A DNA stretch of 64,000 nucleotides, taken from Pseudomonas sp. 2FG. Lineage in GTDB: Bacteria; Pseudomonadota; Gammaproteobacteria; Pseudomonadales; Pseudomonadaceae. A model generated the notes under the pieces. That model was not told the DNA's origin and did not search any database. It worked only from the letters and a program-made list of their open reading frames with translations. The position numbers and the translations under genes were made by a program. The DNA is taken from the NCBI RefSeq assembly GCF_005502935.1, contig NZ_SCMP01000015.1:48003-112002 (forward strand). The letters run 5' to 3'. Positions within the stretch are counted from its first letter, which is position 1; each line of letters opens with the position of its first letter. Of this stretch, positions 18,345 to 28,959 are shown piece by piece.

Positions 18345-19549
18345 GCTTTGAGTGCCGTCAGGCGCTCACGCTTTAACGCCTCCCCCAGCTCTGCACCTTG
18401 GAAACCTTGCGCCAGTAGCGGTTGTACCGTCACTGCGCGCGCAGCCTCGGCCGCGCCGCGCAGGTAGGCGGCTTGCGGGTAGTCGCGTTGTTCCAGGCCA
18501 AGGCGGCCGCGGGCGTCCATCTCGCAGGCGGCGATAAATTCCTCGAAGCGCTGCGGCCGGCGATAGCTGTCGAAGCTCTGCAGCAGCTCCAGCAGGGTCG
18601 TGGGTTTCAGCTCCAGGACCCGATGGGCGTGGCTGTGGTACTCGCCGACCAGCAGGGCCAGCTCCTGGCAATCGCGCGGTGCTTTGCAGCGCTCATTCAC
18701 CGCGCGGATCAGGCGCAGGCCGTTGTGTTCGTGGGCGATATGCCGTGGCCACTGGCTTTCCGGCGTCAGGCCTTTGCCCAGGTCATGCAGCAGGCAGGCC
18801 CAGCGCACCGTCAGTGGCTGTGCATGCTCGGCACATTGGCGCAGCACGCTGAGCACATGGGCGCCGGTGTCGATTTCCGGGTGATGGGCGGCCGGTTGCG
18901 GTACACCGAACAGGCTATCGACTTCCGGCAGCAACACCTTGAGCGCGCCACAGTCGCGCAGCACTTCGATGAACACCTCCGGGCATGGCTCCAGCAGCGC
19001 GCGGGAAATCTCTTTCCAGCCGCGCTCGGGGGTCAGCGCCAGCAGTTCGCCAGACTCGCTGAGCTGGCGCATCAACGTCAGGGTTTCCGTGGCGATGCGA
19101 AAACCCAATGGCGCATAACGGGCGGCGAAGCGGGCGACGCGCAGCACCCGTAGCGGGTCTTCGGCGAAGGCCGGAGAGACGTGGCGCAACAGGCGGGCGG
19201 CAAGGTCGTGCTGGCCGCCGTAGGGGTCGTAGAGCGCGCCGTGGTCGTCTTCGGCCATGGCGTTGATCGTCAGGTCGCGGCGGATCAGGTCTTCTTCGAG
19301 GGTGACCTCGGGGCTGGCGTAGAAGGTAAAGCCGCCGTAGCCGCGCCCGCTTTTGCGCTCGGTACGGGCGAGGGCGTATTCCTCGCCGCTCTGCGGGTGG
19401 AGAAATACCGGAAAGTCCTCGCCAACCGGGCGAAAGCCCAGGGCTTGCATCTCTTCGGCGCTGGCGCCGACCACCAGCCAATCGATGTCGGTGACCGGAC
19501 GGCCGAGCAAGCGGTCGCGCACAGCGCCGCCGACCTTGTAAATCTGCAT
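18317..19549 (-). CDS. cca: CCA-adding tRNA nucleotidyltransferase with HD domain
   Basis: 410 residues. The N-terminus [19 protein letters not shown] leads to the nucleotidyltransferase motif DIDWLVVG (21-28) and [10 protein letters not shown] (near 90). The middle holds the HD phosphohydrolase ([15 protein letters not shown], then CLLHDLGKG near 250). This is the gammaproteobacterial multifunctional class that repairs or adds tRNA 3' CCA and carries 2',3'-cyclic phosphodiesterase/phosphatase activity. It is convergent with folK. Confidence 0.95.
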   Translation of the reverse strand: MQIYKVGGAVRDRLLGRPVTDIDWLVVGASAEEMQALGFRPVGEDFPVFLHPQSGEEYALARTERKSGRGYGGFTFYASPEVTLEEDLIRRDLTINAMAEDDHGALYDPYGGQHDLAARLLRHVSPAFAEDPLRVLRVARFAARYAPLGFRIATETLTLMRQLSESGELLALTPERGWKEISRALLEPCPEVFIEVLRDCGALKVLLPEVDSLFGVPQPAAHHPEIDTGAHVLSVLRQCAEHAQPLTVRWACLLHDLGKGLTPESQWPRHIAHEHNGLRLIRAVNERCKAPRDCQELALLVGEYHSHAHRVLELKPTTLLELLQSFDSYRRPQRFEEFIAACEMDARGRLGLEQRDYPQAAYLRGAAEAARAVTVQPLLAQGFQGAELGEALKRERLTALKAYKAGSGKA

Positions 19550-19605
19550 GGAAAACCCCTTCCGTTAGCGCGACAGCATAACCGCTGCGCCCCGAAAACG
19601 GAGGC

Positions 19606-20115
19606 TCAGTGGGCGACGGGAATCTGTTGCAGCAACGCGGCTACGGCGCTTTGCAGCTGTTCGGTGCTATCCCAGGCGGGGCTCAGCCCGGTGCTGGCCA
19701 GGCCTTCCCAGAGCACCTGGCCGTTCAGGTCGGTCAGCCGTAAGCGCAGGGTGCCGGTTTCATCGTGCAGGCGGTGGATGGCCTGGTAGGCGCCGAGCGG
19801 GTTGGGTGGCGGCGTGTCGACGCGAAATTCCAGCGGGGTGTCGTGCAGGGCCAGCCAGTAATACACCCGCAACTCGGGCTGCGGGCTTTCGTGATAACCG
19901 CGTTCGGCGAGGCCTTGGCGCAGCAGTGGTTCGAGCTGGGCGTACTGCTCACGCAAAGGCAGCTCGCCGCTGAGTGCCTGCTCCGGTGGCAGCAACTGAA
20001 AGCTATGGCGACTCGCCAAGGCGGGCGCGGCGGCTTGCACCACGCGGATCTGGGGGCTGTGGCTGGCGCAGCTGGCCAGTGCCAGGCAGAGCAGCAAAAC
20101 GACAAACACACGCAT
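19606..20115 (-). CDS. DUF4136-like lipoprotein
   Basis: 169 residues. MRVFVVLLLCLALASCASHS has a lipoprotein signal peptide with lipobox LASC, so acylation at Cys16 is expected. The body (SFQLLPPEQAL, LEPLLRQGLAERGY, LRVYYWLAL, LRLRLTDLNGQVLWEGLAS) resembles DUF4136 lipoproteins. Function is unknown. It sits between cca and the spoVR gene in the same direction. Confidence 0.75.
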   Translation of the reverse strand: MRVFVVLLLCLALASCASHSPQIRVVQAAAPALASRHSFQLLPPEQALSGELPLREQYAQLEPLLRQGLAERGYHESPQPELRVYYWLALHDTPLEFRVDTPPPNPLGAYQAIHRLHDETGTLRLRLTDLNGQVLWEGLASTGLSPAWDSTEQLQSAVAALLQQIPVAH

Positions 20116-20177
20116 GGGCGGCAGGCTCCGCGGAGGATAACGGCATGCTCGGCGGCAGCTCGCGAGCGGTCAACCGA

Positions 20178-21743
20178 TCAAATGGGCGGGATCATCAGGT
20201 CGAGCCGTGGGTAGTCGCCTGTGCCCTCTTGCTCGGATCTGGGGGGGACATGCTGGGTATGGACGATTTTCTCGCCCTGCACGGTTTCCAGATGGATGTC
20301 GAAGCCCCACAGGCGGTGCAGGTGTTTCAGCACCTCCTCGGTGGAGTCGCCCAGCGGTTTGCGATCGTGCTGCTGATGCCGCAGGGTCAGTGAGCGGTCA
20401 CCGCGGCGATCGATGCTCCAGATCTGGATGTTGGGTTCGCGATTGCCAAGGTTGTACTGGGCGGCGAGGGTTTCGCGGATGAGGCGATAACCCGGTTCGT
20501 CGTGGATCGCGGAGACCAGCAGCTCGTCCTTCTGGTCGTCATCCAGGATGCTGAACAGCTTCAGGTCGCGGATCACCTTGGGGGAGAGGTACTGCAGGAT
20601 AAAGCTCTCATCCTTGAAGCTATTCATGGCGAATTTCAGGGTCGCCAGCCAGTCGCTGCCGGCAATATCCGGGAACCAGCGTTTGTCCTCTTCGGTCGGC
20701 TCTTCGCAGATGCGGCGGATGTCGCGGTACATGGCAAAACCCAGGGTGTAGGGGTTGATGCCGTTGTAATAGGGGCTGTCGAAAGGCGGCTGGTAGATCA
20801 CGCTGGTGTGCGACTGGAGGAACTCCATGATGAAACCGTCGGTGACCAAGCCTTCGTCATACAGGTCGTTCATCAGGGTGTAGTGCCAGAAGGTCGCCCA
20901 GCCTTCGTTCATCACCTGGGTCTGGCGTTGTGGATAGAAGTACTGGGCGATTTTACGGACGATGCGCACCACTTCGCGCTGCCAGGGCTCCAGCAACGGC
21001 GCGTGTTTCTCAAGGAAATACAGGATGTTTTCCTGGGGCTCTGCGGGGAAGCGCTTGCTGTCTTTATCGCTGCCCTTGCCGGCGCCTTTGGGGATGGTCC
21101 GCCAGAGGTCGTTGATCTGCTTCTGCAGGTGCTCCTCACGGTCTTTCTGCCGCCGCCGTTCCTCTTCGGCGGAGATCGGGTAGGGCCGCTTGTAGCGGTC
21201 CACGCCGTAGTTCATCAGGGCGTGGCAGGAGTCCAGCAGGTCTTCAACCGCGTCGATGCCGTGGCGTTCCTCGCACTGCATGATGTACTGCTTGGCGAAC
21301 ACCAGGTAGTCGATGATCGAGCTGGCGTCGGTCCAGGTGCGGAACAGATAATTACCCTTGAAGAAGCTGTTGTGCCCGTAGCAGGCATGCGCCACCACCA
21401 AGGCCTGCATGCACATGGTGTTCTCTTCCATCAGGTAGGCGATGCAGGGGTCGGAGTTGATCACGATCTCGTAGGCCAGGCCCATCTGTCCGCGGTTGTA
21501 GGACTTCTCGGTACTGAGGAAGTGTTTGCCGTAGGACCAGTGGTGATAGCCGAGCGGCATGCCGACGGAGGCGTAGGCATCCATCATCTGCTCGGCGGTG
21601 ATCACTTCGATCTGATTCGGGTAGGTGTCCAGCGCATAGCCTTCGGCGAGTCGACTGATTTCGCGGTCGTAGGCGCGAATCAGCTCGAAGGTCCATTCCG
21701 AACCGGTGGAGATCGGCTGGCGTTTCTTTTCGTTGGGAGTCAT
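20178..21743 (-). CDS. SpoVR-family protein (YcgB)
   Basis: 521 residues, full length for the family. Characteristic stretches are YPNQIEVITAEQMMDAY near 42, YHHWSYGKHF near 66, CMQALVVAHACYGHNSFFKG near 110 and MNEGWATFWHYTLMNDLYDEG near 278. The biochemical role is unknown. In enterobacteria and pseudomonads the gene accompanies yeaH and prkA and is stress- or stationary-phase-linked. Here it is the third gene of the prkA-yeaH-spoVR run, starting 13 bases past the yeaH stop. Confidence 0.93.
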   Translation of the reverse strand: MTPNEKKRQPISTGSEWTFELIRAYDREISRLAEGYALDTYPNQIEVITAEQMMDAYASVGMPLGYHHWSYGKHFLSTEKSYNRGQMGLAYEIVINSDPCIAYLMEENTMCMQALVVAHACYGHNSFFKGNYLFRTWTDASSIIDYLVFAKQYIMQCEERHGIDAVEDLLDSCHALMNYGVDRYKRPYPISAEEERRRQKDREEHLQKQINDLWRTIPKGAGKGSDKDSKRFPAEPQENILYFLEKHAPLLEPWQREVVRIVRKIAQYFYPQRQTQVMNEGWATFWHYTLMNDLYDEGLVTDGFIMEFLQSHTSVIYQPPFDSPYYNGINPYTLGFAMYRDIRRICEEPTEEDKRWFPDIAGSDWLATLKFAMNSFKDESFILQYLSPKVIRDLKLFSILDDDQKDELLVSAIHDEPGYRLIRETLAAQYNLGNREPNIQIWSIDRRGDRSLTLRHQQHDRKPLGDSTEEVLKHLHRLWGFDIHLETVQGEKIVHTQHVPPRSEQEGTGDYPRLDLMIPPI

Positions 21744-21756
21744 TTTTTGAGTCCCC

Positions 21757-23028
21757 TCATGTCACTAGCCGGCGCTGGAAGAGCTCGCGGAACACCGGAT
21801 AGATGTCGCCGGCGGACACCAACTGCTGCTGGGCGAAGGTGTCGGCGAAGGCCTCGCCGACCTGTTCGTACTCGAACCACAGCGCCTGGTGCTCGCGCGG
21901 GGTGATCTCGACGTAGGTGAAGTACTGCACGAACGGCATGATTTGCTTGAGCAGGATGTCACGGCAAATAGGCGAGTCATCATTCCAGTTGTCACCGTCC
22001 GAAGCCTGGGCGGCGTAGATGTTCCATTCGTTGACCGGGTAGCGCTCGGCCATGACTTCCTGCATCAGCTTCAGGGCGCTGGAGACTATGGTGCCGCCGG
22101 TTTCCCGGGAGTAGAAGAACTCCTCCTCATCCACCTCGCGGGCGCTGGTGTGGTGGCGGATAAACACCACATCGATCTTCTCGTAGTTCCGTTTGAGGAA
22201 CAGGTACAAGAGGATGAAGAAGCGCTTGGCGATGTCCTTGGTGGACTGGGTCATGGAGCCGGAAACGTCCATTAGACAGAACATTACCGCCTTGGAGCTG
22301 GGATTCGGTTGCTTGATCAGCAGGTTGTACTTGAGGTCGAAGGTGTCGAGGAAGGGCACCTTTTTGATGCGCGCGAGCAGGCGAATTATTTCGGCCTCGG
22401 TGCGTTGAATGTCTTCGAAGTTGTCGGGTTCTTCGCGTTTAAGCCGTTCCAGCTCCAGCTCTGTGAAATGCAGTTTGATGCGGCTGCTGCCGGACAGCGC
22501 GATACGTCGCGCATGGGCCGACCTCAGGGTGCGGACGATATTGATCCGCGAGGGATTGCCTTGATTGCTGATCCCCGCGCGCACCGTTTTGAAGGTGTCG
22601 CTGCCGGTCAGGTGGCGTTTCACCAGGTTGGGTAGCTCCAGATCCTCGAACATGAAGTCGAGGAACTCCTCCTGGGTGATCTGGAAGACGAACTCGTCCA
22701 TGCCCTCGCCGGAGTTGCTGGCCTTGCCGGCGCCTTTGCCTGCGCCACCGCCTGCCGGGCGCGGGATCCGCTCGCCGGCGGTGAACTCCTTGTTGCCAGG
22801 ATGGACGATGGTCTGCTTACCGCCCCGGCCGTGATGAAACAGCGGCTCGTCGATATCGCGACCGGGAATGCTGATCTGTTCGCCGTGCTCCATGTCGGTG
22901 ATGGAGCGGCGGCCGACGGCTTCTTCCACCGCCTTCTTGATGTGATCACGATAACGCCGCAGGAAGCGCTGGCGGTTCACCGTGCTCTTGTTCTTGCCGT
23001 TCAGGCGGCGGTCTATCACATAGCTCAT
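21757..23028 (-). CDS. YeaH/YhbH-family (DUF444) protein with VWA-like domain
   Basis: 423 residues from ATG 23028 ([20 protein letters not shown]), which has AAAGGAG upstream; a longer in-frame start at 23052 lacks a site. A basic N-terminus ([20 protein letters not shown]) is followed by a glycine-rich linker ([12 protein letters not shown]) and a von Willebrand A-like domain with the metal motif [13 protein letters not shown] near 250. The family works with PrkA and SpoVR in an uncharacterised stress module. Confidence 0.92.
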   Translation of the reverse strand: MSYVIDRRLNGKNKSTVNRQRFLRRYRDHIKKAVEEAVGRRSITDMEHGEQISIPGRDIDEPLFHHGRGGKQTIVHPGNKEFTAGERIPRPAGGGAGKGAGKASNSGEGMDEFVFQITQEEFLDFMFEDLELPNLVKRHLTGSDTFKTVRAGISNQGNPSRINIVRTLRSAHARRIALSGSSRIKLHFTELELERLKREEPDNFEDIQRTEAEIIRLLARIKKVPFLDTFDLKYNLLIKQPNPSSKAVMFCLMDVSGSMTQSTKDIAKRFFILLYLFLKRNYEKIDVVFIRHHTSAREVDEEEFFYSRETGGTIVSSALKLMQEVMAERYPVNEWNIYAAQASDGDNWNDDSPICRDILLKQIMPFVQYFTYVEITPREHQALWFEYEQVGEAFADTFAQQQLVSAGDIYPVFRELFQRRLVT

Positions 23029-23080
23029 GGGCGCTCCTTTGAGCCTGTTCAATATCTACTGCGCTTGGTCATGCGGCGTT

Positions 23081-23139
23081 GAAAACAGGTTCGGAATGCT
23101 CATTTACCACTCGTAAACTCCGCTTTCTCACCTGTTTTC
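23081..23139. repeat. Imperfect palindromic intergenic repeat between prkA and yeaH
   Basis: GAAAACAGGT (23081-23090) and ACCTGTTTTC (23130-23139) are exact inverted copies. Pairing continues inward with mismatches to CATTTAC/GTAAACT. It would form a long hairpin in the prkA-yeaH message and looks like a dispersed Pseudomonas repeat rather than a coding remnant. Confidence 0.6.
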
Positions 23140-23182
23140 GCCTTGCCTGACCTGCGCTCGCGACGATCTTGAACCGGCTCAT

Positions 23183-23214
23183 AGAGCCTGCGGCCGTGAC
23201 TGGGCGCAGGCTCT
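23183..23214. repeat. Second hairpin downstream of prkA
   Basis: AGAGCCTGCG (23183-23192) pairs exactly with CGCAGGCTCT (23205-23214) across a 12-base loop. It lies 34 bases past the prkA stop with no U tract. It may protect the prkA 3' end or partially terminate. Confidence 0.5.
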
Positions 23215-23247
23215 GCGGCAACAACGACCGGCCAGGCCGGTGGCCGG

Positions 23248-25170
23248 TTACTGCGACTTTCTGACCCGCAGATACCATTCGGACAGCAGGCGTACCTGCT
23301 TGTCGGTGTAGCCGCGCTCGACCATGCGGGAGACAAAGTCGTTGTGTTTCTGTTGATCCTCCTTGCTCGCCTTGGCGTTGAAGCTGATGACCGGCAGCAG
23401 ATCCTCGGTGTTGGAGAACATCTTCTTCTCGATCACCACGCGCAGCTTCTCGTAGCTGAGCCAGGTCGGGTTCTTGCCGTTGTTGTTGGCGCGGGCACGC
23501 AGCACGAAGTTGACGATTTCGTTGCGGAAATCCTTCGGGTTGCTGATTCCGGCGGGTTTTTCGATCTTCTCCAGCTCCTCGTTGAGGGCTACGCGATTGA
23601 GGATTTCGCCGGTTTCCGGGTCGCGATATTCCTGGTCCTGAATCCAGAAGTCGGCGTACAGCACGTAGCGATCGAAGATGTTCTGCCCGTACTCGCTGTA
23701 AGACTCCAGGTAGGCAGTCTGGATCTCCTTGCCGATGAACTCGATATAGCGCGGCGCCAGGTATTCCTTGATGTAGCGCAAATAGCGCTCGCGCATTTCC
23801 GCCGGGAACTGTTCCTGCTCGATCTGTTGTTCCAGCACATACAACAGGTGCACCGGATTCGCGGCGATTTCGTGCGGGTCGAAGTTGAACACCTTGGAGA
23901 GGATCTTGAAGGCGAAGCGGGTCGACAGGCCGTTCATGCCTTCGTCGACTCCGGCGGTGTCGCGGTATTCCTGGATCGACTTGGCCTTGGGATCGGTGTC
24001 CTTGAGGTTTTCGCCATCGTAGACGCGCATCTTCGAGTAGACGTTGGAGTTGTCCGGCTCCTTCAGGCGCGAGAGTACCGAGAACTGCGCCAGCATCTTC
24101 AGGGTGTCTGGGGCGCAATGGGCCTTGGCCAGCGAGCTGTTGAACAGCAGCTTGTCGTAGATCTTGATCTCGTCGCTGACGCGCAGGCAGTAGGGCACCT
24201 TGACGATGTAGATCCGATCGATAAAGGCTTCGTTGTTCTTGTTGTTGCGGAAGCTATGCCATTCCGACTCGTTGGAGTGGGCCAGCAGGATGCCGCTGAA
24301 CGGCAGGCCGCCGAGACCCTCGGTGCTGTTGTAGTTGCCCTCCTGGGTGGCAGTCAGCAGCGGGTGCAGCACCTTGATCGGCGCCTTGAACATCTCGACG
24401 AATTCCATCAGACCCTGGTTGGAGCGGCACAGGGCGCCGGAATAGCTGTAGGCGTCGGCGTCGTTCTGCGGGAAGTCTTCCAGCTTGCGGATGTCGACCT
24501 TGCCGACCAGGGCGGAGATGTCCTGGTTGTTCTCATCGCCGGGTTCGGTCTTGGCGATGGCGATCTGATTAAGGATCGAGGGGTAGAGTTTGACCACCCG
24601 GAATTGGCTGATGTCGCCACCGAACTCGGCCAGGCGCTTGGTCGCCCAAGGCGAGATGACGGTGCTCAGGTAGCGCCGCGGAATGCCGAAGTCCTCTTCG
24701 AGAATCGTGCCGTCCTCGGTGCTATTGAACAGCCCCAGCGGCGACTCGAATACCGGCGAGCCCTTGATCGCGTAGAAGGGCACCTTCTCCATCAGTTGTT
24801 TGAGTTTTTCCGCGAGTGAGGATTTGCCGCCACCGACCGGGCCGAGCAGATAGAGGATCTGCTTCTTCTCTTCCAGGCCCTGGGCGGCATGGCGGAAGAA
24901 AGACACGATCTGGTCGATGCATTCTTCCATGCCATGGAAGTCGGCAAAGGCCGGGTAGCGGCGGATCACCTTGTTGGAGAAGATCCGCGATAGTCGGGAG
25001 TTGTGGGAGGTATCGAGCAACTCCGGTTCGCCAATGGCCAGCAGTAGGCGTTCAGCCGCGGTGGCATAGGCGCTGCGGTCCTGCTTGCACAGTTCGAGGT
25101 ATTCCTGAAGGGAATACTCCTCCTGGCGGGTCGCTTCGAAACGCTGTTGGAAGTGGCTGAAAATACTCAT
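23248..25170 (-). CDS. prkA: PrkA-family serine protein kinase / AAA-type ATPase (YeaG)
   Basis: 640 residues. The N-terminal AAA domain has Walker A GPVGGGKSS near 110 and the family hallmarks FSNKVIRRYPAFADFHGMEE and LAHSNESEWHSFRNNKNNEAF. The C-terminal third is the PrkA-specific kinase-like region. It is full length. The E. coli homologue YeaG is linked to nitrogen and carbon starvation responses. It heads the prkA-yeaH-spoVR cluster; the 283 bases upstream carry its promoter, which I could not pinpoint. Confidence 0.95.
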   Translation of the reverse strand: MSIFSHFQQRFEATRQEEYSLQEYLELCKQDRSAYATAAERLLLAIGEPELLDTSHNSRLSRIFSNKVIRRYPAFADFHGMEECIDQIVSFFRHAAQGLEEKKQILYLLGPVGGGKSSLAEKLKQLMEKVPFYAIKGSPVFESPLGLFNSTEDGTILEEDFGIPRRYLSTVISPWATKRLAEFGGDISQFRVVKLYPSILNQIAIAKTEPGDENNQDISALVGKVDIRKLEDFPQNDADAYSYSGALCRSNQGLMEFVEMFKAPIKVLHPLLTATQEGNYNSTEGLGGLPFSGILLAHSNESEWHSFRNNKNNEAFIDRIYIVKVPYCLRVSDEIKIYDKLLFNSSLAKAHCAPDTLKMLAQFSVLSRLKEPDNSNVYSKMRVYDGENLKDTDPKAKSIQEYRDTAGVDEGMNGLSTRFAFKILSKVFNFDPHEIAANPVHLLYVLEQQIEQEQFPAEMRERYLRYIKEYLAPRYIEFIGKEIQTAYLESYSEYGQNIFDRYVLYADFWIQDQEYRDPETGEILNRVALNEELEKIEKPAGISNPKDFRNEIVNFVLRARANNNGKNPTWLSYEKLRVVIEKKMFSNTEDLLPVISFNAKASKEDQQKHNDFVSRMVERGYTDKQVRLLSEWYLRVRKSQ

Positions 25171-25453
25171 GACGTCACCTCGCTTGATGCTCGGAGCCGG
25201 CGCGGGATCGGTCGTGCGGGTGCTGGCAATCAGCCGACGAATCGGCGGATGTGAATCCCCCAGAACACCTAAAAGGTCGCTGCCGATAGCCCGGAAGCCG
25301 GTGTGCCGGCTCTCCCCTATTTTGGATGGCCTGGGGGTAAGGATAGTTCGGAATTGGCAAGGTCAAGGGCTGGCGAACGATAAGTGCCAATTACCGTTCG
25401 TCAGAGCAGGGCGGCAGCCCAGGGATGGCGCGGGGTCGCCAGCCTGAAAATTT

Positions 25454-25783
25454 TTATTCGGCCTGCTCGGTGGCGGTCTCGGTCGGGAAGGTCGCGCGCC
25501 ATAGCTCGAAGCCGCCATCCAGGCTGTAAACCTCGGAGAAACCCTGGTTGACCAGATAAGCTGCGGCGCTCTGGCTGGAGTTGCCGTGGTAGCAGGTGAC
25601 GATCAGCGGTTTGTCGAGGTCGGCCTTGGCGATGAAGTCGTGCAGCGAGTGGTTGTCCAGATGGCGTGAGCCGCTGATATGGCCGAGGGCAAAGCTCTGC
25701 GGGTCGCGGATATCGACCACCACTGCACCTTGCTCGCGCAGGGCGTGGGCCTGTTCGGGGGGGATGCGTTTGAACTCACTCAT
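25454..25783 (-). CDS. glpE: Thiosulfate sulfurtransferase GlpE (single rhodanese domain)
   Basis: 109 residues. The rhodanese active-site loop CYHGNSS (near 64-70) and the preceding [20 protein letters not shown] match GlpE, a cytoplasmic enzyme that moves sulfane sulfur from thiosulfate to cyanide or thioredoxin. It overlaps the apaH stop by four bases, as the last gene of the apaG-apaH-glpE run. Confidence 0.93.
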   Translation of the reverse strand: MSEFKRIPPEQAHALREQGAVVVDIRDPQSFALGHISGSRHLDNHSLHDFIAKADLDKPLIVTCYHGNSSQSAAAYLVNQGFSEVYSLDGGFELWRATFPTETATEQAE

Positions 25784-26604
25784 AAACGGTTCTCCGTACA
25801 GTCGCAGCGGTGGCGCTCGCCGCTATCGACATTCAATAAGGTCAGGGCGCCGCCCCACACGCAGCCGGTGTCCAGGGCAAACAGGCCGGGCTCGTGGCAC
25901 TGGCCTTCCAGGGCGGCCCAGTGGCCGAAGATCAGCTTCAGCCCGCGGGTCTTGCGTTCGGCGTAACTGAACCAGGGGGCATAGCCGGGTGGCGCGCTGC
26001 CGAGCCCTTCCTTGCTCTTCAGGTCTAGTGTGCCGTCGGCTTTGCAAAAGCGCATGCGGGTGAAGTAATTGGTGATCACCCGCAGGCGCGTCACGCCCTT
26101 GAGATCCTTGTCCCACTTGGTCGGTTCGTTGCCATACATGCCATCGAGGAACAGGGGCAGACGGGTATCGTCGAGCAGCGCCTCTTCGACTTCGGCGGCG
26201 CATTGGAGCGCCTTCTTCAGGGTCCACTGCGGCGGGATGCCCGCATGCACCAGGGCGATGTCGCGCTCGGCGTCATAGTGCAGCAGCTTTTGCCGCCGCA
26301 GCCAGTCGAGCAGGTCATCGCGATCCGGCGCCTCGAGGATCTCGCGCAGGGTGTCGGCTTTCTTCAGACGCTCGATATTGTGCGCCACCGCCAGCAGGTG
26401 CAAATCGTGGTTGCCCAGCACGCAGACCAGTGAGTCGCGTATGGCGTAGAGAAAGCGCAGGGTCTCCAGTGACTGCGAGCCGCGATTGACCAGGTCACCG
26501 ACCAGCCACAGGCAGTCTTTGCTGGGATCGAAGGCGACGCGTTGCAGCAGGCATTGCAGGGGTTCCAGACAGCCTTGCAGATCGCCGACAGCATACAGCG
26601 TCAT
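25780..26604 (-). CDS. apaH: Diadenosine tetraphosphatase ApaH
   Basis: 274 residues. The metallophosphatase motifs are complete: GDLQGC (7-12), GDLVNRG near 36, [13 protein letters not shown] near 64 and a C-terminal [12 protein letters not shown]. It splits Ap4A symmetrically and removes non-canonical caps from RNA. It starts on the base where apaG ends. Confidence 0.96.
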   Translation of the reverse strand: MTLYAVGDLQGCLEPLQCLLQRVAFDPSKDCLWLVGDLVNRGSQSLETLRFLYAIRDSLVCVLGNHDLHLLAVAHNIERLKKADTLREILEAPDRDDLLDWLRRQKLLHYDAERDIALVHAGIPPQWTLKKALQCAAEVEEALLDDTRLPLFLDGMYGNEPTKWDKDLKGVTRLRVITNYFTRMRFCKADGTLDLKSKEGLGSAPPGYAPWFSYAERKTRGLKLIFGHWAALEGQCHEPGLFALDTGCVWGGALTLLNVDSGERHRCDCTENRL

Positions 26605-26984
26605 CAGTGCAGGGCCCCGGGCACGGCTAGGCGGAACGGCGCGATGAGCGCGTCGAAGCGTTTACCGTCATCGGCGAGCATCTGGTAACTGCCCTGCATA
26701 TTGCCGACGCTGGTGCCCATGACCGTGCCGCTGCTGTAAGTGTGGCTCTGGCCCGGCTCGATCAGCGGTTGCTGGCCAACCACGCCGGGCCCGCGAACCT
26801 CCTGCACGCGGCCATCACCGTCGGTAATCAGCCAGTGGCGCGACAGCAGCTTGGCCGCTAGTTGGCCATTGTTGTGGATGGTCACGGTATAGGCGAAAGC
26901 AAAGCGGTTCTGCTCCGGCTGCGATTGCTCCGGGAGAAAGCGGGTGACGACGCTGACGTCGACCTGGTAACGGGGATCGGACAT
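26604..26984 (-). CDS. apaG: ApaG-domain protein
   Basis: 126 residues from ATG 26984 ([16 protein letters not shown]), the conserved family start; the longer reading frame adds 23 unconserved residues. The ApaG fold is shown by [21 protein letters not shown] and the C-terminal [18 protein letters not shown]. Its biochemical role is unsettled, but it is consistently coupled to apaH and rsmA. Confidence 0.95.
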   Translation of the reverse strand: MSDPRYQVDVSVVTRFLPEQSQPEQNRFAFAYTVTIHNNGQLAAKLLSRHWLITDGDGRVQEVRGPGVVGQQPLIEPGQSHTYSSGTVMGTSVGNMQGSYQMLADDGKRFDALIAPFRLAVPGALH

Positions 26985-27102
26985 GCGAATGGCTCTGATG
27001 GCGGAACAGCCGGGAGTCGAGTTTAGTGCGCCGTCTGAAAAATAACTGTTCAATTTTGCCGAGTGAAGGCTTGAACGGATTTGCGCGACAGCGCGCTAGG
27101 GC

Positions 27103-27909
27103 CTACTCGGCGCTCGTCTGCTCGCACAGTTGGTCCGCCAGGCGGACAAAGGCGGCCAGATCCAGTTGCTCGGGGCGCAGGCTGCCATCGACATTGGCGG
27201 CTTCGATCGCGTCGCTGCTGAGTAGGGCCTTCAGCGTATTGCGCAGCGTTTTGCGCCGCTGGTTAAACGCCTCGCGGACCACGCGTTCGAGTTGCCGATG
27301 GTCTTTCGCCGGGTGCGGCAGGGTTTCATGCGGCACCAGGCGCACGATGGCCGAGTCGACCTTGGGCGCGGGCTTGAAGGCGCCAGAGCCGACATTGAAC
27401 AGATGCTCCACCTGGCAGTGGTACTGCACCATGATCGACAGGCGGCCCCAGTCGCCACCGCCGGGCGTCGCCGCCAGGCGTTCGACCACTTCCTTCTGCA
27501 GCATAAAGTGCATGTCGCGGATCAGCGAAGCATGCTCGAGCAGATGGAAAATCAACGGAGTGGAGATGTTGTACGGCAGGTTGCCAACCACCCGCAGGCT
27601 ATGCGGTGCGGGATTCAGGCTGGCGAAGTCGAACTTCAACGCATCGCCCTGGTGCAGGGTGAAGTTGGGGTTGGCATCGAATTTATGCTTGAGCAGTGGA
27701 ATCAAGTCCAGATCCAACTCGACCACGTCCAGGTGTGCGCCGCTAGCGAGCAGGCCCTCCGTCAGTGCGCCTTGGCCTGGACCGATCTCCAGCAACCGCT
27801 CGGCTGGGCGGGCATAGATGGCGCGCAGAATGCGGTGAATCACCCCGGCATCATGCAAGAAATTCTGGCCGAAGCGCTTGCGGGCGCGGTGTTGGTAGTG
27901 CTCGTTCAT
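27103..27909 (-). CDS. rsmA: 16S rRNA dimethyladenosine transferase RsmA (KsgA)
   Basis: 268 residues. RFGQNFLHD starts the SAM domain, motif I is LEIGPGQGALTEGLL near 40, and the catalytic NLPYNIST lies near 113. It dimethylates A1518/A1519 of 16S rRNA late in small-subunit assembly. The symbol rsmA here means the methyltransferase (ksgA), not the RNA-binding regulator of the same name in Pseudomonas. Confidence 0.96.
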   Translation of the reverse strand: MNEHYQHRARKRFGQNFLHDAGVIHRILRAIYARPAERLLEIGPGQGALTEGLLASGAHLDVVELDLDLIPLLKHKFDANPNFTLHQGDALKFDFASLNPAPHSLRVVGNLPYNISTPLIFHLLEHASLIRDMHFMLQKEVVERLAATPGGGDWGRLSIMVQYHCQVEHLFNVGSGAFKPAPKVDSAIVRLVPHETLPHPAKDHRQLERVVREAFNQRRKTLRNTLKALLSSDAIEAANVDGSLRPEQLDLAAFVRLADQLCEQTSAE

Positions 27910-27972
27910 ATAGGCTCTGTTGACGTTTAATGGCGAACCGCGTTGTGAAACTCGCCGGAAATAAAGACCAGC

Positions 27973-28959
27973 CTAGCGGCTCTCGGCCATCTGGTAAGCG
28001 GTTTCCAGCGCGACTTGCAGGCTGCCGGTGTCGATCTTGCCGCTGCCGGCGAGATCCAGCGCGGTGCCGTGATCGACCGAGGTGCGGATGATCGGCAGAC
28101 CCAGGGTCACATTGACGGCGGCGCCGAAGCCTTTGTACTTCAGCACCGGCAGGCCCTGGTCGTGGTACATCGCCAGCACTGCGTCGCAGTGCTCCAGATA
28201 TTTCGGGGTGAAAAGGGTGTCGGCCGGCAGCGGGCCAATCAGGTTCAGGCCGTCGCTGCGCAGACGTTCCAGGGTGGGTTCGATGACGTCGATCTCTTCG
28301 CGGCCGAGATGACCACCTTCGCCGGCATGGGGATTCAGGCCGCAGACCAGGATACGTGGCGCGGCGATGCCGAACTTGCTGACCAGATCGGCGTGCAGGA
28401 TGCGGGCGACCCGCTCCAGGCGTTCGGCGGTAATGGCCGCGGCCACCTCTTTGAGTGGCAGATGGGTGGTCACCAGGGCTACGCGCAGGCCGCGGGTAGC
28501 CAAGAGCATCACCACCTGTGCGCTGTGGGTGAGTTCGGCGAGAAACTCGGTGTGACCGGAGAAGGCGATCCCCGCCTCGTTGATCACGCCTTTGTGCACC
28601 GGGGCGGTGATCATCCCGGCGAAGTCTCCGTTTACACAGCCTTGGGCGGCCCGGGTCAGGGTTTCCAGCACATAGGCGGCGTTTGCCGGGTCTAGCTGGC
28701 CGGGCTCTACCGCTGCGCGCAAGGGCGTATCCCAGACATACAGACAGCCGGCTGGTGCCGGTGCATCAGGCCAGGCGTCCGGCGTGACCGCCAGTAAGCG
28801 TACGCTCAGCGCCAGTTGCGCGGCCCGCTCGACGAGCAGGTCACGGCTGGCAATCGCGATCAGGGGGTGGGGCTGGGTGTGCTGGGCGAGTAGCAGGCAT
28901 AGGTCGGGACCGATACCTGCAGGCTCGCCAGGCGTTAGAGCGAAGCGCCGTGGAGTCAC
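27973..28959 (-). CDS. pdxA: 4-hydroxythreonine-4-phosphate dehydrogenase PdxA
   Basis: 328 residues. [20 protein letters not shown] at the start, [10 protein letters not shown] near 134, and the metal-binding histidines in [27 protein letters not shown] and [17 protein letters not shown] match PdxA. It catalyses a step of pyridoxal-phosphate synthesis. It overlaps surA by four bases. Confidence 0.96.
   Translation of the reverse strand: MTPRRFALTPGEPAGIGPDLCLLLAQHTQPHPLIAIASRDLLVERAAQLALSVRLLAVTPDAWPDAPAPAGCLYVWDTPLRAAVEPGQLDPANAAYVLETLTRAAQGCVNGDFAGMITAPVHKGVINEAGIAFSGHTEFLAELTHSAQVVMLLATRGLRVALVTTHLPLKEVAAAITAERLERVARILHADLVSKFGIAAPRILVCGLNPHAGEGGHLGREEIDVIEPTLERLRSDGLNLIGPLPADTLFTPKYLEHCDAVLAMYHDQGLPVLKYKGFGAAVNVTLGLPIIRTSVDHGTALDLAGSGKIDTGSLQVALETAYQMAESR

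Noticed and set aside
23344..24819. 491-codon forward frame opposite prkA
   Set aside because: Antisense shadow; prkA has all expected motifs and start site.
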